Shown: piece by piece, positions 57,109-64,000 of the stretch
Layout: the number at the start of each line of letters is the position of its first letter
How positions within the stretch are numbered: position 1 is the stretch's first letter
Assembly (NCBI RefSeq): GCF_020740795.1
Contig: NC_067282.1
Coordinates: 140,788,858 to 140,852,857 of the forward strand
Reading direction: 5' to 3'
DNA: 64,000 nt
Source: Apus apus
Taxonomy: Eukaryota > Chordata > Aves > Apodiformes > Apodidae
The notes under the pieces: model-generated
Told to the model about the DNA's origin: nothing
Seen by the model: only the letters and a program-made list of their open reading frames with translations
Database searches by the model: none
Translations under genes and position numbers: made by a program

Positions 57109-59290
57109 GTAGGCCTGGCCTGAGGACTGCTGGTCGTAGCCATCCTCCTCTTGTCTTTTGCTTTCTGTGCCAGAGCTGGGACAAAGCATGAGGAAACGTG
57201 GCAGACCTGTGGTTTAAGGCAAGCTTGAGAGCTGTAAATTATGCTTGCTGCGTTCCAGGAAGAGCCCGGCCTCTGAGATTGGGTATGGGACAAGAGAGAG
57301 AGGAAGAGGGGGATGAATTGAATGAATACACATTTCCAGCAATTGTAGCATTTGCTGTAATTACAATATGGAACCTTGAGCCTTTCAAGTGTGGAGAAAA
57401 GGCAGAGGAAGCAAAGATAACAAGACATTGAATGCTCATATTTGTTCAGCATGTTCCAGCCAGGGCCTATCCTTTTTCCATGCATACCACAGGTGTGCTA
57501 CCAGCCTTGCCTTAGCCCAATTCTTGGCCAAAAATGCTGTATGTCCCAATAAGTTTTTGGGCAGGTGGTTTTGTAGCAGGGCTGGAAGTCCACTAGACAG
57601 TCTGGGGGCACTAGAGGAAGGTGCTTCCTCCAACATAGCAAGATTTTTGACTTGTGGAATGGAAGTCAAGCCTGTGTTGATGTGGCCTTCAGAACATGAT
57701 AAAGAACCTGTTGCATTCCCTCACTTAGTCTTTCTTAATCAGGTTATCTTCTGTGCACTTACAGGACATCTCTGCTTATCAGGGCAGGCATTTCTCCTCT
57801 TGTCTTTAGTTTAGAGATGTCATTCCTTTCCTGTGGTGCAGCAAGCTCTGTTCTATTGTGCTGCTATGCCCTATACCAAACCAACCCTATACCAAGTTTT
57901 TAAGGCATTTGAAACATTCTAGGTTAAATAATGGCATAAATTTGTCCAATATCTTTACCACATCACCTTGTGCATCCTCTGATGAGCAGGTGGGATACAG
58001 CAGCATTTGAAAGCTCAGTATTCCCGGTTGTGATGGAAAGAAGGAGAGAAGATTTTTAGCCAAGTGGAAGTCCAAGTCATCTATGATATGTAGCAGGAAG
58101 CTTGTGTCCATGTCCCTTAGCCACTGACAGTTCAGTGGAGAAGCAAGAGGTTCAGATGATCACAAGAGGAAGGCCTTGACTCCTACCTGATAAGTTTCTC
58201 CCTCTGCATCTTTGGTTCAGTAAGGAAGAATTTGAACAAGGTGCCTTCTTCAACTAAAGATAGAAGACAGTTGCAGCAGACATTGCCAATACCCCCATGA
58301 CACTATGTCCACACTTCCAGGTGTTGTCTCTTTAGATACAGAGTCCTATCACCTTGTCCACATACCTGCCTGGAAATAGGTTGGTGACCTGCTTTTGAAG
58401 ATTTTGGAAGCGAGTTCCTTCACAGAAGCATATTTTACTTGAAAGGCTGTGACACTGGCTCATGGATAAGAGCTATCTTCCTCACTTCCCAGCCTCTGGT
58501 GCAGGATGAGGATCCCTGGCTTGCAGCTTTCTAATCCATTACCAAAAATGACTGGCATGTCAGAGTGTGCATTACCCTTTCATTGCTGAATTGAACAATA
58601 AGGAATTTAAAAGTACCCTCCTCTTCAATGGAGTACCTTTGATATGAGGAAGAAATCAAAACAAAAACAATTAACTTTTCAATCCAGGAGATGCCAAAAT
58701 AGGTTCTCAGAATCTTTGCGAGAGCTGTAAGCTTTTAGGGCCGAGATCACATCCTTTTAACTCTTTCAGTAGAACTGAGTTTTAGAGTGCTCAGTCTTGA
58801 TCAGAGCCCTTGGGCAATTGCTGTTGTTTCAAGGACTATTGTAATTTCTGTTGCTGTTCACACAGGAAAGTGATCTAGACATCTGTGGCATGTCTATTCT
58901 GTCAAAATAGCTCTGGTGAGAGCAGTAACCACAGTTGCCCAGCATCTAAACACTCAGACCCTCTATAGTGAGATTATAGGCATTACAGCCTGTATTAGAT
59001 TAGTCCACTATAGATTGTAGTCTTGAATTTTGCCTAATGTCACATGCATACCAGTCTTGTTTTGTTCCTCCTCCTCATGTTCTCCCTTTTCCCTCCACTA
59101 AGGGCATCAAAGCTATTTTGACTATGAGGTCTCCCCTAGGCTAGTAAAATACATACATGTAAGACTTCAGCTCTCTCACAGTATCTTTCCTTAACAAAGG
59201 TGAAGTTTAGTTCAAGCACAAATAACAGAAGAAGTCTTTGCAAAAGGAGAGATTTTAGCAAAATGAAAAGATGGGCTGAGGAAGGTGAGC

Positions 59291-59326
59291 ATGCAGAGGA
59301 TGCTTCCTATGCAGAGGATGCTTCCT
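59291..59326 (+). repeat. 18-bp unit repeated twice, identical
   Basis: ATGCAGAGGATGCTTCCT occurs at 59291-59308 and again at 59309-59326 without change. It is a recent local duplication inside ADA2 intron 2. Confidence 0.9.
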
Positions 59327-59551
59327 ACGCCAGGAAGACTGGCAGTTGTCAACATACTGCACAATAACAGAGCATCCCAAAGACCCTTTATGCTGACCAG
59401 CAACAGATGTACAATGTAAGCAAGCACACTTTTGATAAGGGATAGAAATAGATGATACTTCTGCATCTGAGTACAATTCCCCGGTGTGCCATGGCCTAGG
59501 ATTTTGGTGTATGCCAGAGTTTCAAAGAGATGACAGAAGAGACAGACCAGA

Positions 59552-59633
59552 TAAAAAAAAGAAAACAAACCAAACACAAAAAAACCAAAACAAAAACAAA
59601 ACCAACAAAAAAACCACAAAAAAAAAAAAAGAG
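59552..59633 (+). repeat. A-rich (AAAC)-type simple sequence
   Basis: About 80 bp are made almost wholly of A and C in AAAC, AACC and CAAA words and end in a run of twelve A. Similar stretches occur at 14437-14480 and 15608-15640. It is a low-complexity tract, with no element body seen. Confidence 0.8.
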
Positions 59634-60090
59634 GCTGGGATTCAAACAGCACAGATACAGAGGCTTGCTTCAGGTCTGCCACTCAGCCAGCATGCCTTGT
59701 AAACTGCTGCCTACTGTGTGAGTTCCTCTTTAAATCAGTGGGGCCTGAGCCAGCTCACAGCAAAGTCTGTCTAAAAGACCTTTAATATCTTGGAGTATTT
59801 TTCATCCCAGTGGAGAAGCAGAGCTCCCTATTGATTTCCTCCCTCCCTTTGCTCCCAGGGAGCAGTCACACTCTGCCTGCCCCATGTTTGATGTGGAGGG
59901 GGCCACATACCCCAGCATGGGGGAGGCAGAGTAGCTACTCCATCTCTCAGCTTGGAGAGGTCACTCACAGCTATTTAGAAGCACTTCCAGATGCCCCTGG
60001 ATAGCCAGACTTTAAATATTATCACATTAAAACTCCATTCCTTCTTTTCAACCACCTTGTGTCATTGGGATATACTTTTCTTCCCACCAG

Positions 60091-60316
60091 GTGCTGTCTT
60101 ACACCTGCACGACTATGCCATCCTGAGCGTGGACTGGCTGGTGTACAATGCCACCTACCTCCCCAACTGCTACATCTGCTTCACCAACACAGGCACCGTT
60201 CGATTTCACTTTTCCAAGCCTCACCCTCCTCACCCAGTACCAGCCCAGTGTTCCCAGTGGGTTTTGCTGGAGACCTACCGTAAACAGCTGCACAATGTGA
60301 CTGAGTTTGATAGCAG
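60091..60316 (+). CDS. ADA2: ADA2 second coding exon (zinc-binding HLHD and PRB domain)
   Basis: This exon follows the acceptor CCACCAG and ends GATAGCAG|GTGAGT, leaving phase 2. Joined to the previous exon it gives residues 105-180. It carries HLHD (residues 109-112), whose two histidines are zinc ligands at the start of the adenosine deaminase barrel. It then has the ADA2-specific insertion (PRB domain) with cysteines in NCYIC and QCSQW that match the disulfide pair of the human protein. Glycosylation sequons NAT and NVT lie at positions equivalent to human sites. The end (NVTEFDS) continues into the next exon of the family, which I do not find before 64000. The gene is thus present but incomplete here, at about 180 of some 510 residues. 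Confidence 0.95.
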
Positions 60317-63300
60317 GTGAGTGAAGAGGGAGTTGTAAGCCTGGCAGTACTTCACAATAGCCTTGTGTATCCAGCAGGATCATTCTGGTCCAACTTTCCC
60401 ATTTGCTTGCTGCTCTGAAAGTGGGAAACTGTTTAGGGCTGCATACACAGAACAAGCCAATAGTAATATAAGACTTTCAAGGTTGCAGCATTGAGTACAC
60501 CAGAGTCAGAAACCATAAAAATTGAAGTTTCCTGTGCATGCTCACTCTGGTCCTTCGCACAGACATGCTGAAGACAGGGGCTTAAGTAAATTTATGTGAC
60601 CTGCCCCCACCACTCCTCAGCACCCAGGCTAGATTTGCTCCCAAAATGGGACAGGGCTGCATTGTGAAAGGCCTTGCCTTATCCATTGAGGTGCCCTGGA
60701 ACAGGATAAGGAAGTCAGGTAACTGAGGAACAGGCTCTCCCCAACAGCAAAGAAGGCATTTGTGAAGTCATCATCTTGGGCAAACTATTTATGTTAGTTA
60801 ACACACTCACAAAAAAACCCCAGAGCAACCCCAAAAAAATCCCCCAACCCAGCCTCCCCATTCTTGTTTTCTGAGAGCTCTCTTCAAAACCCCACTAGTA
60901 CTCACCACACTGAAGTATGGGGATGAGACACTCATTCTCAAGAGGACCCTCAGGCACCAAGAACTGCAACATGCCCTCCTACCCTCAGACAATAGGTTAG
61001 GTCTCAGCCTGGGCACTGGCTGAGCCAACAAACCCTGCACACAGGTCCTCCCTGGTAGCACTCCTCCCTTGACACCCTTCTGCTAACAAAGCTTCTCCCA
61101 TTTTGGGGGAGGCCCCCTATGCCTGTCCAGGAGCTCACACCTCAGATAGTTCCCCAAGGCATCACTCACTCTCTTCCAGGAGCTCCTCACCCTTTGCTGC
61201 TGGCAGCCTTTTATCAGGACCAGGTGTTAGTTGGCTGCTCAGCAGCCACTTAACCATTTAATCACTTACTTGTGGATGGGAATGGTTTGGTTCCCTCTCC
61301 AGCCAGTGGTATTAGAATTAGGGAACCATGTCTCCCCATCCAGGGGCTGTGGATCCCAGGGAAAAATCCTGCCAAAAAGGTCAGGAGGAAGCATGTAGTT
61401 CTGCATGGTGTGTGGTGGGCTGGAGAGAGCAAGCTAAATAATGCATGGAGTCAGACACTGAGTGATGAGGACAAAGGAAAATACTGAGTAGTGATCCACC
61501 CAGAGGGCACTGCTGTCCTCAGCGCTCCAGGGGACTGGGATCCCATGGGAAAAAATACTGCGGGGTGTCATGTAATTAAAGACAGTATTGCCATGCTGAC
61601 ATACAAGGGGAAGGCTGGATTAAGATGATATGGGTGACTGTAATCATGGCATTTCCTAAGTGAATCTTCATGGATTTTTACTGTAGTGCTCTTCAGTAAG
61701 GGTGTGTGTTCTTAAATAGAGACCTATTAACACTTAGAGAGCTGATATCCCCTTCACCTGGAAGCTGTCTGGGCTCTGGGCTCTACAGATCTGGGAAGGA
61801 GGTCAGGCTGGGCTGAGGAGCTGCCAGACCTTTGGCATGGTATTGCCTTCCCTCTCCAACCACATGAAGAGGCAAGGCAGAGGGAAACTGACTCTCCAGG
61901 GCATTCACTGCCACACTCCAGCACTTCCACAAGAGAAGGAGAAGGTAGTGCCAGTCCCAAGGTTCCTGCCTTTTTGTGCTCCGAGGCTCAACTGCCCTGA
62001 CATATGACAGAATAAATAAGATCCAGTGAGAAGTCACTTACACCTTCCAAAGAGAAAACTGGTTCTCCATTAGCTCCCTTCCATTTCCACTGGGAGTGAT
62101 GATGAGGGAAATATTGTGGCACCAGCTCTCTTCATCCCCACCAGGAGACCCATAAATAATGTGCAAGAGACTGGATTTTGAAACAGCTTCACTTCCTTCA
62201 AGCCCAAGCAATCACACCGAGTATTTCAGAACTGCCTCAGGACCAACCCTTTGTTGTATTTGGTTTTGCTTGTACTTCCATAGACTGACATCTCTTTCTG
62301 GCTGGGGCTAGAGGCCATGCCACCCTGTACACCTGGGTGGGTGGAGCTGCTCCTTGGTTCCCTATGGTCCTGTTTGGGAACACCACTACTTTTCAGAGGC
62401 AGTGTTATCACATTCCTCTTCTTTTGTATTAGTTGTCTGGCAACGTCTAGTAGCCACAAGTCAGAGCAGGACTTCAAAGTGGCAGGCACTGCACAGGGAC
62501 ACAAGACAGACCCCACAACAAGGACCTCCCCAAAAGCAAAGGGGAAACCAAGGCAGAGACCAATTAGGTGATTTTCCTCAGCAAATGTGTGCTACAGCCA
62601 AGTACAAACTTGGATCTCTTGCATCCTGGGTGATCAGACTTACTCATTTGACTATGTTGCCCTTCATTTGTTGCCCTTCTATGCCCATCACCACAAAATC
62701 ACAGGGGAGTCATTGAACATAATTTGCAAACACATGAACAACAGCCACATTGAGGCGCTTCCCCTCCTATTTTTGTCTAATCCCTGGGTACTAGTCTAGG
62801 GGTTAGGAATGTTTTTTGGCCGCCTGGAAATAGGTCTCTAGCCAGGAATAGGCCCCAATCTGTTCTGCTTCTCAGTTTCTGGAAACTCTCCCAGTCTCTT
62901 GAACATGTGCATCCCAGGCTACCTCTTTCCTGCACTCTTCTTTGCCCTTGAGTACTGACAAACTGAGAGAAAGCAGATGTCAGAGGAAGGAACGGATGGA
63001 TAGTTGGGTGGTTTCAAGAAAGTATCAAGGGAATATGGCAGCAGGGAAGGGCTTTCATGCAAGACAGGGTAGATCAGCAAATGTGAAGGGAACAACGGGA
63101 ATGTTTCTGAGAGGCTGCTCCTCTTTCACCTAAGTGCATTCCTGGCCAGGAAGGGGTGAGGGAAAGAGGTAACTGCATTACGTTTTTGCTGTTTGCATTT
63201 TTAGGTACATATGCCTACGTATGGGTGTGTGTTTTGGAAGGAAGTCTTTTTGTTTGTTTCCCTCAAAAGAAGGTTTAATCATTCCTATTCAAAACTCACA

Positions 63301-64000
63301 TCCTATGAGCCAAGACCCCAGAGTATTCTGTTATTGGTGGGCTTCCAAAAGGATGCTATTATGAGAGTCAGGAGACCATGGGCCAGGAGACAGTGAAAGG
63401 AAGGGAATTTTGCTTTGAGACTTAGAAGAAAAAAAATCTCAATTTATTTACTTTACAATCTGTTACAATATAGGAGAATGCAATTTTTTTTCCTCAAGAT
63501 GCAACATAATGGCCACAGCCTCTAAGGCAAGAGCCTGGCCCTAGATATTTAGAGAAACAACGTTGACATTCCAGATATTTGCAAAATACCACTGCACACC
63601 CTCCCCCGCCAGCAGCCTGAGGATTAAGGCTGTGGCCAGCAGCACAGCTCCAGCAGCCCAGTGGAGCTTTCTATCACCAGGATGAAATCATCTGTGAGGG
63701 AGCTGACACCATGGCCGAGGCTACAGGGACAACTCCCCTGGGCACTAACGGCTGCCCGGACCACCATCACCTTCCCCTCTGTGTCCCCCAACTGCCTTAT
63801 CTCACAGAGAAACTGGGCAGTGTGTGCATTACAAGGGAGAAAAAAAAAATTTAAAAAAAAAAGAGAGAGAGAATAAAAATCCACTACAGAAACAAAGCAC
63901 TCTGCTCCCTCTACAAGTCTCCCCTTGGGGAGGAGAAGAAGAGGGGACGAGAGAGAGAGAAAGCGAATGAACCACATGTGACAGATGTTAGTCACACTAT
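60317..64000 (+). other. ADA2: ADA2 intron 3 (5' part, runs off the window)
   Basis: It begins GTGAGT. The next coding piece should continue with the LLRNFTL-like segment of ADA2 and is not seen on the plus strand, so the intron extends past 64000. A weak MIR-like antisense patch lies near 62555-62650. Short A- and GA-rich simple repeats lie at 63839-63872 and 63948-63961. Open frames are short and unrecognisable. Confidence 0.8.
63839..63872 (+). repeat. A-rich and (GA)n simple repeats
   Basis: Two A runs of about ten separated by TTT are followed by GAGAGAGAGAGA. It is ordinary low-complexity sequence in ADA2 intron 3. Confidence 0.85.

Larger units (their letters stand above)
57109..60090 (+). 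other. ADA2: ADA2 intron 2
   Basis: It begins GTAGGC and ends TTCTTCCCACCAG, and joins a phase 1 donor to a matching exon, which restores the glycine codon of MPKG. Contents are an 18-bp tandem duplication (59291-59326) and an A/AAC-rich simple stretch (59552-59633). No further exon is seen. Confidence 0.9.

Noticed and set aside
62555..62650. Antisense MIR-like patch in ADA2 intron 3
   Set aside because: Only one or two words match the MIR consensus, which is too weak to list as a feature.
1..64000. tRNA, rRNA, CRISPR, insertion sequences or a prokaryotic-type operon
   Set aside because: No tRNA B-box context, no CRISPR-like array and no bacterial gene organisation. The window is vertebrate genomic DNA.

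Overview
The window is vertebrate nuclear DNA, most likely from a bird, though another sauropsid cannot be excluded. It is about 99% non-coding. The reasons are widely spaced short exons with GT-AG borders, a GC-box-rich CpG island, a few very old SINE/LINE relics, and no young interspersed repeats that I recognise. Only three coding exons are supported, and they belong to two genes of the cat-eye-syndrome region. CECR2 is on the minus strand and ADA2 (formerly CECR1) is on the plus strand. They lie head to head, the relative orientation I recall for human 22q11.

Layout. Positions 1-26076 are the 5' part of CECR2 intron 1; its exon 2 lies beyond the left edge, or was missed. Exon 1 of CECR2 (26077-26256, minus) holds the start codon and the first 60 residues. 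It sits inside a CpG island of about 2 kb (roughly 25190-27150) with a dense array of GC boxes and one CCAAT box upstream. Positions 27150 to about 55500 are intergenic and contain no recognisable gene. They hold an ancient LINE-like fragment (28619-28915), several MIR/CORE-SINE relics (best at 34561-34790), a purine-rich tract, and short degenerate tandem repeats. A TATA-type promoter and a probable 5' UTR exon of ADA2 are near 55500-55670. ADA2 coding exons follow at 56796-57108 and 60091-60316. The remaining ADA2 exons are not seen before 64000.

Biology. CECR2 is a nuclear bromodomain protein that pairs with an ISWI-family ATPase in the CERF chromatin-remodelling complex. ADA2 is a secreted zinc-dependent adenosine deaminase. 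Nothing indicates that they share a pathway; their proximity is old synteny.

No novel gene system is evident. The least expected structures are non-coding. They are a degenerate tandem array with a 35-44 bp period about 1.1 kb inside CECR2 intron 1 (24703-24960), a near-perfect 36-nt hairpin (18167-18202), a second hairpin (12252-12290), a degenerate ~82-bp tandem repeat (46267-46460), and a SINE apparently split by about 300 bp (52172-52650). All are read by eye and need computation to confirm.
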